DNA of 64,000 nt from the NCBI GenBank assembly GCA_020637795.1, contig JACKJT010000002.1, positions 992,001 to 1,056,000 on the forward strand, given 5' to 3'. The translations under genes and the position numbers were made by a program. Shown here one piece after another: positions 17,023 through 25,631 of this stretch. How positions within the stretch are numbered: the first letter of the stretch is position 1; every line of letters begins with the position of its first letter. The DNA is from Hoeflea sp. GTDB lineage: Bacteria; Pseudomonadota; Alphaproteobacteria; Rhizobiales; Rhizobiaceae. The notes beneath the pieces were generated by a model. The model was not told where the DNA came from, searched no databases, and was given only the letters and a program-made list of their open reading frames with translations.

Positions 17023-17244
17023 CCTTGATCACCAACAATCCTTAACCGGCACTATTTGCCTACAGTGATCTTGAAAACAGCGCCAGCCGATAAGCGACTA
17101 TCGAGCATTCTCAACCGCATCAGTCAATTAATTCATACTCCATACTTGCCGAACTATTTGGTGAGACAAGAGAACCAGTCCCGCTCGTGAGTACTCTTAA
17201 ATCGTGCAACGAGTCTCCCGCGCCGCCGACGCGGCGCTGCTGGA

Positions 17245-17263
17245 CCCCGGATCAAGTCCGGGG
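17245..17263. repeat. Short GC palindrome of a common alphaproteobacterial type
   Basis: CCCCGGA and TCCGGGG (7-bp arms) around TCAAG, embedded in a context (TGGACCCCGG...GGGGTGACG) that recurs in many alphaproteobacterial intergenic regions from general knowledge. Only one copy was seen in this window. Confidence 0.6.
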
Positions 17264-17292
17264 TGACGGATTGCCGTGAGCCTGCGCGGCAC

Positions 17293-17345
17293 CAATCTCC
17301 CCCCTTGCGGGGGAGATGTCACGAGGTGACAGAGGGGGGTAGATC
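17293..17345 (+). repeat. Rhizobial intergenic palindromic repeat, copy 1
   Basis: It holds the hairpin CTCCCCCC-TTG-CGGGGGAG, then GATGTCACGAGGTGACA and a G run. A near-copy lies inverted at 17383-17430. The type is abundant between genes in Rhizobiaceae and relatives. Confidence 0.75.
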
Positions 17346-17382
17346 GCGTCACGCACCGGCCCATTAAGCCAAGCCGAAACAT

Positions 17383-17430
17383 TCCCCCCTCTGTCGGTTT
17401 CACCGACATCTCCCCCGCAAGGGGGGAGAC
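17383..17430 (-). repeat. Rhizobial intergenic palindromic repeat, copy 2 (inverted)
   Basis: Its reverse complement matches copy 1 along most of its length: the C-run hairpin, then GGGGGAGATGTC, then GACAGAGGGGGG; it differs in the middle (GGTGAAACC for ACGAGGT). Together the two copies could form a large stem-loop of about 140 bp. The rest of 17023-17630 shows no gene. Confidence 0.75.
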
Positions 17431-17630
17431 TGGGTCCAGCGTTCACCGCTACTCCGCGGCACACCACGCCCCCCTTCTGTCCAACCAGGAGACGCGGGTG
17501 GGCGGATGCGGCGGGTGCTGCGTTTTCGCTTGTGGGGTTTTGGGTGTGGGGGAGACAGAACCGGGCAGCCAGCGAAGGCCACTCTGCCCGAAACGGCCCG
17601 CCCCCTCCCCGGGACCGGGCCAGATCGATA

Positions 17631-18095
17631 TCAGGGCTTGATGTAGGTGTAGCCCTGCATCTGCAGGTGCGAGAGTTCGGCCACGCCGGAAGGCACGATG
17701 TCTTCGGCAAAGACGTCGAACAGGTCGTCCTGGTAGCTGATCTTGCGGCCCTTGAGCGTGTTGTTGCAGACATTGATCGCCACGTTCTGGCCCTTCAGAC
17801 TCAACACCTGGCCCTGCAGCGCCTCGTTGGTCTTGGCGTTCGCCAGCAGGCCCAGGCCGTTGCCGTGCAGCACCACCTTGATCTCCATATTCTCGGCGCC
17901 GACCGCATTGATGTGGTTCTGGATGTTCCGGAGCGCGCCCTTATAGGCCTTGTCGTCTTCGCCGCCATTGTAGTTGATGTGGTAGACAACCTTCTGCTTG
18001 CCGTAGCGTTCATTGGCGCCGGCATTGCCGGCAACCGCCAGCGCCAGTCCGAGTGTGATGGCAACGGCTGTGAAAAGTTTGCTGAAAAGTCGCAT
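17631..18095 (-). CDS. Periplasmic DsrE-like protein
   Basis: ATG 18095 has GGGAGG upstream and gives 154 residues. Residues 1-28 are a Sec signal peptide (charged start MRLFSKLF, hydrophobic core, cleavage likely after AGA). The mature part has the alternating fold and phrases of DsrE/DsrF-like proteins (VVYHINYNGG, IKVVLHGNGLGLL) with one Cys in NVCNNTL at the position where sulfur carriers often have one. Exported DsrE-like proteins are common but little studied; a role in sulfur handling is inferred from the family. The PhnD-LuxR regulator lies 116 bp upstream on the same strand and may control or sense with it. Confidence 0.8.
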   Translation of the reverse strand: MRLFSKLFTAVAITLGLALAVAGNAGANERYGKQKVVYHINYNGGEDDKAYKGALRNIQNHINAVGAENMEIKVVLHGNGLGLLANAKTNEALQGQVLSLKGQNVAINVCNNTLKGRKISYQDDLFDVFAEDIVPSGVAELSHLQMQGYTYIKP

Positions 18096-18211
18096 GGTTT
18101 CCTCCCGAATGTGACTGTGAAGCGCGAGCATGAGCAACAATGTCGCGCATCACAGTGTCGCACCCGGCGGCAACGAACTTAACTGGAAGGACTGCGTGTT
18201 TTTAACCGAAA

Positions 18212-19537
18212 TCAGCCTAGGGAAATCCCTTGGTCGTAGCCAAGACGGGTGGCGATCTGCACCAGATGCGCCATGGTTCCCGCTTCCGTCTTGTGCAGCA
18301 GGTTGGTCCGGTGGAACTCGACGGTCTTCGGGCTGATGCCGAGCGCGCCGGCGATTGCCCGGGTCTGTTTGCCGTTGCAGATCAGCTCCAGGATCTCCCG
18401 TTCACGGCTCGTCAGGCTCTTCATCCGCTCTTCGTATTGCCGGAACTCGGCGGGCGTCTCAGCCTCCGCCTGGCCGGTCACGCTTGCCGCCGGCTCGCCG
18501 CGGCGCCGCGCGTAGACAGCCACGCCGGTCAGGCCCAGCGCCAGCAATGCGGCCACGACTGCCAGCCAGCCGGAAGGCAAGCCCGCTTCGGGGGCCACGG
18601 CGGCCAGCGCCACACGCTCCTGGTATCGTCCAACCAGCTTGCGCGTGTTCTCGTAGGACAGCGGCGCCGACCACAGATCGCGCAGGCCATAGGCCGAGGC
18701 GACGGCCGGATCCTGGCTTCGCAGCAAGGCAATCAGCACGGTCTCGCGCAAGTGCTTGTCGACTTTCGGCAGCGCCGCAAACGGCCATTCGGAAAACAGC
18801 GGGCCGCTGACCCTGTAGGGAAAGCCGCGATGATCCTGCGCGTTGAGCACGCGGAAATCCTCGAGCCTGATCTGCCCGTCGCTGGCGAGAATTTCCAGAA
18901 GCCCGGCGCGGATGACGCCGGCGTCGACCTCCTTGCGCGCCACCGCGGCAACGATCTCGTCATGCGGAAAGCCCATGAAACGCAGCGAGGCAAGGTCGCG
19001 GAACGCGTCGACGCCCTGTTTCTGCATCTGGCTCCAGGCGACCTGGAAGCCGCCGAAGGCGTCGGGGCTGACCGCCGCCAGCTTCCTGCCCTTGAGATCA
19101 TTGAGCGAGGCCACCGGGCTGTCCCTGGCCACGATGATCGCGGTGCCGAACCGCGACAGGTGCGACTTGGATTTCTCCGCCCAGCGCTCCCGCGTCGCTA
19201 TGGCGCTCAGATCATGGCGGGCGGCGAGCGCGACGTAATGGCCGGGATTGGTGATCAGGAAGTCAAGCCGGTCGGCCTCGATCTCGCTTTCGACCGACGA
19301 CAGCGACACCGGAACCAGTTCGAAGCGCCAGCCCTCGACGCTGTCGCCGAGATAGGCCGCAAGCGGCCGCCACTCGACCATCGCCGCGGCGTTGCCGCGA
19401 TAGGCCAGCACGCCGACATGCGCCGTCCGCGGCGCTGCGGCATCGTCGCCGGCGTTCGCCTGCGCACGGCCATCGCCGGCTGCGAGCAAGCCGCACAGCA
19501 TGACCAGCACGCCGGTGAAGCGTTTCGGAAAATGCAA
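18212..19537 (-). CDS. Membrane one-component regulator: PhnD-like sensor, TM helix, LuxR HTH
   Basis: The start is a TTG at 19537 behind GGGAGGAGAAGG, giving 441 residues. Residues 1-25 are a signal sequence; about 38-300 form a PhnD/TtrS-type periplasmic binding domain (DFLITNPGHYVAL and SLNDLKGRKLAAVSPDAFGG are typical); one TM helix lies at about 323-345; residues 374-436 are a LuxR-family helix-turn-helix (LTSREREILELICNGKQTR, ISPKTVEFHR). A ligand would thus be sensed outside and DNA bound inside without a kinase. In TtrS the same sensor fold is linked to a histidine kinase. The DsrE-like gene downstream suggests a sulfur compound as ligand, which is inference. Confidence 0.85.
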   Translation of the reverse strand: MHFPKRFTGVLVMLCGLLAAGDGRAQANAGDDAAAPRTAHVGVLAYRGNAAAMVEWRPLAAYLGDSVEGWRFELVPVSLSSVESEIEADRLDFLITNPGHYVALAARHDLSAIATRERWAEKSKSHLSRFGTAIIVARDSPVASLNDLKGRKLAAVSPDAFGGFQVAWSQMQKQGVDAFRDLASLRFMGFPHDEIVAAVARKEVDAGVIRAGLLEILASDGQIRLEDFRVLNAQDHRGFPYRVSGPLFSEWPFAALPKVDKHLRETVLIALLRSQDPAVASAYGLRDLWSAPLSYENTRKLVGRYQERVALAAVAPEAGLPSGWLAVVAALLALGLTGVAVYARRRGEPAASVTGQAEAETPAEFRQYEERMKSLTSREREILELICNGKQTRAIAGALGISPKTVEFHRTNLLHKTEAGTMAHLVQIATRLGYDQGISLG

Positions 19538-19673
19538 GATCCTTCTCCTCCCAAGAGCATCCTACATATGCAGCCCCATGAATACCATTGCCCTCGAGCC
19601 AAAGGCAACGCGCCCCGCCCGGTGCGGGTCGCGGCGGGGTTCAATCCGGCGGTCCGGCATCAAGTTGATACGG

Positions 19674-19709
19674 CAGGCGCCGCGCATCCGGCTGGACACG
19701 CGGCGCCTG
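19674..19709. repeat. GC-rich inverted repeat downstream of the chemoreceptor gene
   Basis: Perfect 11-bp arms (19674-19684 and 19699-19709) around a 14-nt loop. There is no T run on either side, so it is not a standard terminator; it may be a processing or pausing hairpin. Confidence 0.4.
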
Positions 19710-19776
19710 AGCGTCGATTACATGAACCACGGTCCTGACAGCGGGCGCTGTTCCGCAATGCGCGGATCGCGCTGCC

Positions 19777-21129
19777 TCAGTCCAGCGGCAGTTTTTCCAG
19801 GAGTTTCAGACCGGCCAGCACCTTTTCCGAGGCCGCGTTGACCTTGTCGATCTCGTTCAGCGCCCCCTTGATGTTGCCCGAGTTGAACTGCCGTGCGGCC
19901 TCAATGCCGTGATGGTGGACATCCGCATGGGGCGCCTCGAGCGCGATGAAATGGGAGTTGGAGCCAAGCGCCGTGTGGCGCAGGCCGTCATACCATTTGC
20001 CCAGGCGGCAATTGTGATGGTTGGACAATTCGTCCGCCTTCAGCCCTTCCCGGCCGATGATCATGTTGGCCAGCCGCCGCTTCCAGATCACATGGTCGGA
20101 CTGCGCCAGCTTGACGATCTTGTTGGGGAAATTCGCCTTGCCTAGATAAAGCAGACGGGAGTTGATGCCGGCCTGGGCGTCGCCCATGCAGTCAACCAGG
20201 TCTTCCAGCTGCTCCAGCGAATTGCCGGAACTCATGGCAACGGTGCCAATGCCGCTGGCCACGCTCTGCGAGGCTTCCTTCTGCTGCTCGAGCGCCACCG
20301 CGATATGGTCCGCATTGGCGATCACGTCGCTGAGTTCGCGCGACGCATTGGCAAGCGCCGTGCGCAGATTGGCCAGCGCCGCATCGCCGTTCTGCGCCGA
20401 GCTCCGGCTCGTGTCCATGGCGCTGACCATGCCGGTCAGGCCGCTGTGCAGCCGGGTAACGATTTCGCCGATTTCCTGGGTCGCGATCGCGGTCCGGTCG
20501 GACAGCGCCTTGACCTCGGCGGCGATCACCGCGAAGCCGCGCCCCGCTTCGCCGGCGCGCGCCGCTTCCACCGCCGCATTGATCGCCAGGATGTTGGTTT
20601 GCGAGGCGATCTTCCTGATGTCGGCGGCAATCGCCGAGATATTGGTGCCCAGTTCCTCGACAACGCCGATTCCGGCGCTGGTTTCCACCAGCGCATGGTT
20701 GATGGTTGCCATGCTCTTGGACGTTTCGGTCAGTGCGTCTTCGCTGATGCTGCTGGCTTCATTGGCGCGCCGGACATTGTTCCTGATCTCCTCGCCATGC
20801 TGCGCAACCTCGTTCACCGTGGCGGCCATCTCTTCGGCCGCCGCAGCGATTCCCTGCGCCTCGCCATCGATGTGCCTGAGGTCGTAGAGCAGCTTGGCCG
20901 ACATCGCCGCGGTCTCGTTGACGCTGATCGAGGTTTTCACCACATCGTCAAGCTCCGACGTCGAGCGATCGCGGCAGCGGCGAATGAGCGCGGCGATCGC
21001 CTGCGACAGCTCATCCGTCCCCTTTGGCTCGTGGGTGAAATCGTCATTGATCGCCAACCGGATGCAATCGAGCAGGTCGTCCGTTTCCGAACCATGCGAC
21101 TGAACACTGACACTTGCTGGAAGTCCCAC
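19777..21129 (-). CDS. Soluble methyl-accepting chemotaxis protein with C-terminal CZB domain
   Basis: GTG 21129 is preferred because AGGAG lies 6 nt before it; the in-frame TTG at 21135 touches that AGGAG. The product is 450 residues without TM helices. The signalling domain spans about 90-330, with the MCP hairpin tip around IASQTNILAINAAVEAARAG. From about 335 comes a chemoreceptor zinc-binding (CZB) domain: SDHVIWKRRL, HHNCRLGKWYDG and a later His in PHADVHHHG supply the Cys and His ligands. CZB domains sense hypochlorite or zinc availability in studied receptors. Residues 1-60 contain a short region of unknown fold. No che genes are adjacent. Confidence 0.9.
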   Translation of the reverse strand: MGLPASVSVQSHGSETDDLLDCIRLAINDDFTHEPKGTDELSQAIAALIRRCRDRSTSELDDVVKTSISVNETAAMSAKLLYDLRHIDGEAQGIAAAAEEMAATVNEVAQHGEEIRNNVRRANEASSISEDALTETSKSMATINHALVETSAGIGVVEELGTNISAIAADIRKIASQTNILAINAAVEAARAGEAGRGFAVIAAEVKALSDRTAIATQEIGEIVTRLHSGLTGMVSAMDTSRSSAQNGDAALANLRTALANASRELSDVIANADHIAVALEQQKEASQSVASGIGTVAMSSGNSLEQLEDLVDCMGDAQAGINSRLLYLGKANFPNKIVKLAQSDHVIWKRRLANMIIGREGLKADELSNHHNCRLGKWYDGLRHTALGSNSHFIALEAPHADVHHHGIEAARQFNSGNIKGALNEIDKVNAASEKVLAGLKLLEKLPLD

Positions 21130-21313
21130 TCTCAACTCCTGAATGTTTGCCCGCCCCTCAGGCCGGTTATCCTCAACTTACTGTCATTTCTAATAAGCAT
21201 TTATTAATTATGAATTAGCGGCGGACGGCAAAGTTCGGTGCACTACGGCTCGATCTGAAGCCGGGTGGAATTCCACTTCGCCCATGCGGGTAGATCGGCA
21301 ACCGGCTGCAAAA

Positions 21314-22240
21314 TCAGGCGTCGATGATGGCGCCGAGCCTGAGCACCAGCTTGCGGTCGAACTGCCTGTCGCGCTCGAACATCCACCCGAGCGCCTTGCC
21401 GGCGCTCCAGCCCTGCTTGTAAGGCCGGACCGATGTCAATGCATCGAAGACATCGCAGACGGTGGAAATCCGCACCAGCTGGCTAATCTGGGATCCGGCC
21501 AGCCGCGATGGATAGCCGCTGCCATCGAGCGATTCATGATGGTGCAGGCAGATGTCCAGCACCTCCTCGGGGATGGCAGGATGGGATTTGAGGATCTGGT
21601 GGCCGCGCCTTGGATGGCTCTTGATCGTGGACCGCTCCGCAGCCGTCAGCGCACCCTGCTTTTGCAGGATCCCCGTCGCAATCGTCAGCTTGCCGATGTC
21701 GTGCAGCAGGCCTGCGACAATCAGCAACTCGACGGTTTCCACGTCGAGGTCCAGCGCATCCCCGAGCTTTCCCATCAGGATGCTGACCGCCAGCGAATGC
21801 TGGAAGGTTGTTTCGTCCTTGTGCTTGAGCCGGGTGACTTCGAAGAAGAACGACGACGTCTGTTGATCCGCCTGGGTGATCTCTTCCACCACCGGCTTGA
21901 TGCTGGCCATGTCGAAAGGGTCACCGGTGACCAGGCCGATGAGTTCGGCCTTGAGCAGTCTCGTCGAGCGCGCCACCGTGGCGGCGGCCTCGGCCCGCGC
22001 CTGCGCTGGTGAAAGCGGCAGGCTCGCAACGCCCCTGTCCGGCAAGCGCGCGCCGTTACCGCCAACAGCGCCCAGCGTCGTGTTGATCAGCACAAACTCG
22101 GCCGGACTCTTGAGGATGGCGCTCATTTCGCGATCCGAATCGAGAAAGAAACGGCGTTTGCCGAAGGCAACTTCGGAACACTCCACCGCTTCGACGAACA
22201 TGCCTCTTTTGATCTCAGTCTTGGGAATGCGCGTGAGCAT
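21314..22240 (-). CDS. HD-GYP domain protein, predicted c-di-GMP phosphodiesterase
   Basis: ATG 22240, 308 residues. An N-terminal DUF3391-like segment (MLTRIPKTEIKRGMFV) is followed by the HD-GYP domain: GLLHDIGKLTI carries the HD pair, and HHHESLDGSGYP carries the GYP signature (a usual HHExxDGxGYP form). Late motifs DVFDALTSVRPYK complete the domain. Such proteins hydrolyse cyclic di-GMP and so favour motility over sessile growth. It lies beside the chemoreceptor gene on the same strand but 184 bp apart, so co-transcription is uncertain. No receiver domain is present; the input signal is unknown. Confidence 0.9.
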   Translation of the reverse strand: MLTRIPKTEIKRGMFVEAVECSEVAFGKRRFFLDSDREMSAILKSPAEFVLINTTLGAVGGNGARLPDRGVASLPLSPAQARAEAAATVARSTRLLKAELIGLVTGDPFDMASIKPVVEEITQADQQTSSFFFEVTRLKHKDETTFQHSLAVSILMGKLGDALDLDVETVELLIVAGLLHDIGKLTIATGILQKQGALTAAERSTIKSHPRRGHQILKSHPAIPEEVLDICLHHHESLDGSGYPSRLAGSQISQLVRISTVCDVFDALTSVRPYKQGWSAGKALGWMFERDRQFDRKLVLRLGAIIDA

Positions 22241-22388
22241 CAACGGACCTGAAGTGCGAATTAGGAAAGGCTAATCATCCATACATCAACGCCCGTTTCG
22301 GAAGTATGAATTCTGGCATCGGTCTTTTAACAGATCGGTAGGTATCCGCGCCTGGCAGTCTGCGTCCGCTTCCACCGCCATGAAAAAA

Positions 22389-22408
22389 GGCGGACCGCAC
22401 GGCCCGCC
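22389..22408 (-). terminator. Rho-independent terminator after gcdH
   Basis: On the minus strand GGCGGGCC-GTGC-GGTCCGCC followed by six T. The one mismatch is a G-U wobble only in the minus-strand RNA, so the hairpin is strand-specific, fitting the gene that ends 31 bp upstream. Confidence 0.85.
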
Positions 22409-22438
22409 TTCAGGTTCATGGCAATCGGCGCGATGGCC

Positions 22439-23653
22439 TCAGAAAAACGCCTGGATACCGGTTTGCGCCCGGCCGAGAATCAGCGCGTGCACGTCGTGCG
22501 TTCCCTCGTAGGTGTTGACGGTTTCCAGATTCTGCGCGTGGCGCATGACATGATACTCGGCCTGGATGCCGTTGCCGCCGTGCATGTCGCGCGCCATCCG
22601 GGCGATGTCGAGCGCCTTGCCGCAATTGTTGCGCTTGACGATCGAGATCATTTCCGGCGCGAAACGGCCCTCGTCCATCAGCCGGCCAACGCGCAAGCTG
22701 CCCTGCAGCCCCAGCGCGATTTCGGTCTGCATGTCGGCGAGCTTCTTCTGGAACAGCTGCGTGCCGGCCAGCGGCTTGCCGAACTGGTGCCGGTCGAGAC
22801 CATACTGCCGCGCCCGGTGCCAGCAGTCTTCCGCGGCCCCCATCGCGCCCCAGGAAATGCCGTAGCGGGCCCGGTTGAGGCAACCGAAAGGTCCCTTCAG
22901 GCCCGAGACGTTCGGCAGCAGCGCCTCTTCCGTAACTTCCACATTGTCCATGACGATCTCGCCGGTGATCGAGGCGCGCAGGCTGAGCTTGCCGCCGATC
23001 TTCGGCGCTGACAGACCCTTCATGCCCTTTTCCAGCACGAAGCCGCGGATCTCGCCGCCGTGGGCTTCCGACTTGGCCCAGACCACGAAGACGTCGGCGA
23101 TCGGTGCGTTGGAGATCCACATTTTCGAACCGGTGAGCACGTAGCCGCCGTCAACCTTCTTGGCGCGTGTCTTCATGCCGCCCGGGTCGGAGCCCGCATC
23201 CGGCTCGGTCAGGCCGAAGCAGCCGACCCATTCGCCGCTGGCGAGTTTCGGCAGATACTTCATCCGCTGCTCCTCGCTGCCATAGGCCTGGATCGGGTAC
23301 ATCACCAGCGACGACTGAACGCTCATCATCGAGCGGTAGCCCGAATCGATCCGTTCGACCTCGCGCGCCACAAGGCCGTAGGACACGTAGCCGGCTTCCG
23401 CGCCGCCATACTGTTCGGGAACCGTGACGCCGAGCAGGCCGGCCTCACCCATTTCCGAAAAGATGTCGCGGTCGGTGACTTCGTTGAGATAGGCGTCCGT
23501 CACCCGCGGCATCAGCTTGTCGGCAGCGAACGCCCTGGCCGCGTCCGCAATCATCCGCTCTTCTTCGGTCAGCTGGTCATTGATCAGGAAGGGATCGTCC
23601 CATTGAAACGATGATTTCGCGGACTTGATCGAAACGGCGGGGGACACGGACAT
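22439..23653 (-). CDS. gcdH: Glutaryl-CoA dehydrogenase (acyl-CoA dehydrogenase family)
   Basis: 404 residues, the usual GcdH length. Acyl-CoA dehydrogenase motifs are in order: CFGLTEPDAGSDPGGMKTRA (FAD/substrate loop), KMWISNAPIADVFVVWA, FGKPLAGTQLFQKKLADMQ, and the catalytic Glu region TVNTYEGTHDVHALILGRAQ with the GRAQTGIQAF ending that marks GcdH. The enzyme oxidises and decarboxylates glutaryl-CoA to crotonyl-CoA in lysine, tryptophan and aromatic breakdown. It is monocistronic, ended by its own terminator. The upstream 145 bp are AT-rich around 23718-23772 and probably contain the promoter. The usual partner (a CoA-transferase) is not adjacent. Confidence 0.94.
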   Translation of the reverse strand: MSVSPAVSIKSAKSSFQWDDPFLINDQLTEEERMIADAARAFAADKLMPRVTDAYLNEVTDRDIFSEMGEAGLLGVTVPEQYGGAEAGYVSYGLVAREVERIDSGYRSMMSVQSSLVMYPIQAYGSEEQRMKYLPKLASGEWVGCFGLTEPDAGSDPGGMKTRAKKVDGGYVLTGSKMWISNAPIADVFVVWAKSEAHGGEIRGFVLEKGMKGLSAPKIGGKLSLRASITGEIVMDNVEVTEEALLPNVSGLKGPFGCLNRARYGISWGAMGAAEDCWHRARQYGLDRHQFGKPLAGTQLFQKKLADMQTEIALGLQGSLRVGRLMDEGRFAPEMISIVKRNNCGKALDIARMARDMHGGNGIQAEYHVMRHAQNLETVNTYEGTHDVHALILGRAQTGIQAFF

Positions 23654-23799
23654 CTCAAAAACTCCAGTTTGTTCCAGTCAGGACGCATGTCGCCCCCGGC
23701 AAGGGGCACATTGCAGCATATAGTCCTCTTTAACACGGATTAAACGAGATACTATAGGCTTAAAATATATTTCGTGGGCGACATCGCTCCGCCGTGCGC

Positions 23800-24315
23800 T
23801 CACACCACCGCCGGCGGCTCCATCACTTCCCACAGCGCGATCAGCTCGCGCCCGGCGTCTGCCGCAAGCGGCGCCACCAGCCGCGCCAGCGAGACAGTCC
23901 GCCCGCCATGCCACCAGGACGTTGTCTCGAAATAGTCTGGAATGCCGCTGGCAAGCGTCTCCTCGAAGGCATTGATGACCCGCTTGATGCTGAGCGGCGG
24001 CACGCTTTCCACCACCGGCCTGTTCTTGACCGGGGGACCGAAAGGCCAGGGTTTGGTCGCCGCGAAGTCGCGCCAGATCAGCTGTCGTTCCGGCCCTTCG
24101 ACGCCGATCCGCGCCAGCAGCGGATACTCGCTGCTCAGTGCGCCGATGTCGAAGTCGGAGGATTGGGGCAAGCCGTCCTGTGCCTTCTCAAGCCACAATC
24201 CGTGGAATTCACGGATGCGGGGATGGGCCTTGTCGGGCAATTGAAAGCTGGAGGGCGACATGTGGCTGTTCATGCGAAAGAGGTACTCATTCCAATGAGG
24301 TAATAATTCTAGCAT
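23800..24315 (-). CDS. PAS-like (PAS_5 type) hypothetical protein
   Basis: 171 residues from ATG 24315; ATGs at 24273 and 24261 are alternatives and no good Shine-Dalgarno sequence decides between them. The stretch PLLARIGVEGPERQLIWRDF resembles the core of PAS_5 proteins, a family frequent in alphaproteobacteria with a single PAS-like fold and no output domain; the assignment is from memory. No TM segment. It is divergent from the AraC gene with 75 bp between the starts, so the AraC protein might control it. Confidence 0.7.
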   Translation of the reverse strand: MLELLPHWNEYLFRMNSHMSPSSFQLPDKAHPRIREFHGLWLEKAQDGLPQSSDFDIGALSSEYPLLARIGVEGPERQLIWRDFAATKPWPFGPPVKNRPVVESVPPLSIKRVINAFEETLASGIPDYFETTSWWHGGRTVSLARLVAPLAADAGRELIALWEVMEPPAVV

Positions 24316-24390
24316 AGCTTTGATCTCGACAACGTCGCCTGTTCAGCGTTTACTTGGCGCGCCGATCTCTTTACCCTGGACGCCAACCGC

Positions 24391-25419
24391 ATGAAGCCGA
24401 CACTGGCAGACCAGTTCGAAGTTGCCGCCGGGTTAGCCTCCGGGATCAGCCGCTACGCGGCCAGTCTCGGCATTGATTCAGATCCCATCGCAAGGGCCTG
24501 CGGACTGGACCCGAGCCGGTTTTCGATCATCGGCGAACGGATCAGTCTCGATCGCGTTTGCCGCTACATGGAAGCGCTGGCGCTGATATCGGGCGATGAC
24601 CTGTTCGGGCTGAAATCGGCGGAGGCGTTTGAACGCGGCGCCTCCGGTCCGTTCGGCTACGCCATGATGAATGCGCCCACCGTGCGCGATTGTCTGGTCT
24701 TCATGGGCCGCAATCTTCAGAAGATCAGCGAGACCAGCATCTGCACGCTGGAAATCGGCCCTCGTGCCGCACATTTCGAATGGACCTACTCTCCGCTGAT
24801 CCTGCGCCGGGCTCAATTCGTCGACCTTGGAACCGCGCAGACTTTCAACCACTTCCGCGCCATCCTCGGCGACGACGTTCGCAAGATACGCGTGGAACTG
24901 GAGCGCGACCGCCCGATAAATACAAATTTATTCAAACGCTTGCTAACGCCGCATGTAAGCTTCAACGCCCCGGTCAACTCCCTCATTCTGCCAACGGAAA
25001 TCCTTGACCGGGTCAACCCCCAGGCGGATCTGCGGCTGTTTACCATGATGTCCCAGCAGATGGAGGCGATCGAGCCGCGCCGCGCCGATCTCAATGATCC
25101 CGTGGCCGTTGTCCGCCTGCATGTGGCCGAGAGCCTGTCGGGCGAGCCGCTCACCCTGGCAACCGAAGCCGAGAGGCTTGGCATGAGCCCGCGTACGCTG
25201 CAGCGCCGGTTGACCGACGCCGGAACCAGCATGCAGTCGATCGTCGATGAATGCCGCAGGGAAATGGCCGAGCGGCTGTTGCTGGAGACCGATCTGACGC
25301 TTTCCAGTATCGGCTACAAGATCGGTTTCTCCGCGCCCGCCGCCTTCACCCGATCGGCGATCCGGTGGTTCGGCATGACCCCGAGCGAATTCCGGGAAAA
25401 GCACAAGACCGTTCTCTGA
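24391..25419 (+). CDS. AraC family transcriptional regulator (OruR-like)
   Basis: 342 residues. Residues 20-210 match the Arabinose_bd-type ligand domain of OruR/VirS-like regulators (GDDLFGLKSAEAFERGASG, GPFGYAMMNAPTVRDCL). The C-terminal AraC HTH pair lies at about 250-335 (EAERLGMSPRTLQRRLTDAG, SSIGYKIGFSAPAAFTRSA, GMTPSEFRE). Such regulators usually bind an amino acid or small organic ligand and activate a nearby gene. The closest candidates are the divergent PAS-like gene and the small LuxR gene downstream. The ligand cannot be named. Confidence 0.9.
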   Translation: MKPTLADQFEVAAGLASGISRYAASLGIDSDPIARACGLDPSRFSIIGERISLDRVCRYMEALALISGDDLFGLKSAEAFERGASGPFGYAMMNAPTVRDCLVFMGRNLQKISETSICTLEIGPRAAHFEWTYSPLILRRAQFVDLGTAQTFNHFRAILGDDVRKIRVELERDRPINTNLFKRLLTPHVSFNAPVNSLILPTEILDRVNPQADLRLFTMMSQQMEAIEPRRADLNDPVAVVRLHVAESLSGEPLTLATEAERLGMSPRTLQRRLTDAGTSMQSIVDECRREMAERLLLETDLTLSSIGYKIGFSAPAAFTRSAIRWFGMTPSEFREKHKTVL

Positions 25420-25631
25420 CCTCCCGGTGAATACAAGCTATACGATCAATTTTTATCAAATGGTCAATTAACGCTTTTTGGCGCGCGCCGTGAAGGCGAC
25501 CTTGTCGCAAACAGGGCATAAGCTTCCCAACACATCAAACAAAATCTGGTGTTGCTTCGCGGTGGGATGACATTCCAGCCGCGTTGTTTGCTTCAGATGC
25601 GGCAGACCCTGCCGTGCCGAAAGGACTTCAC

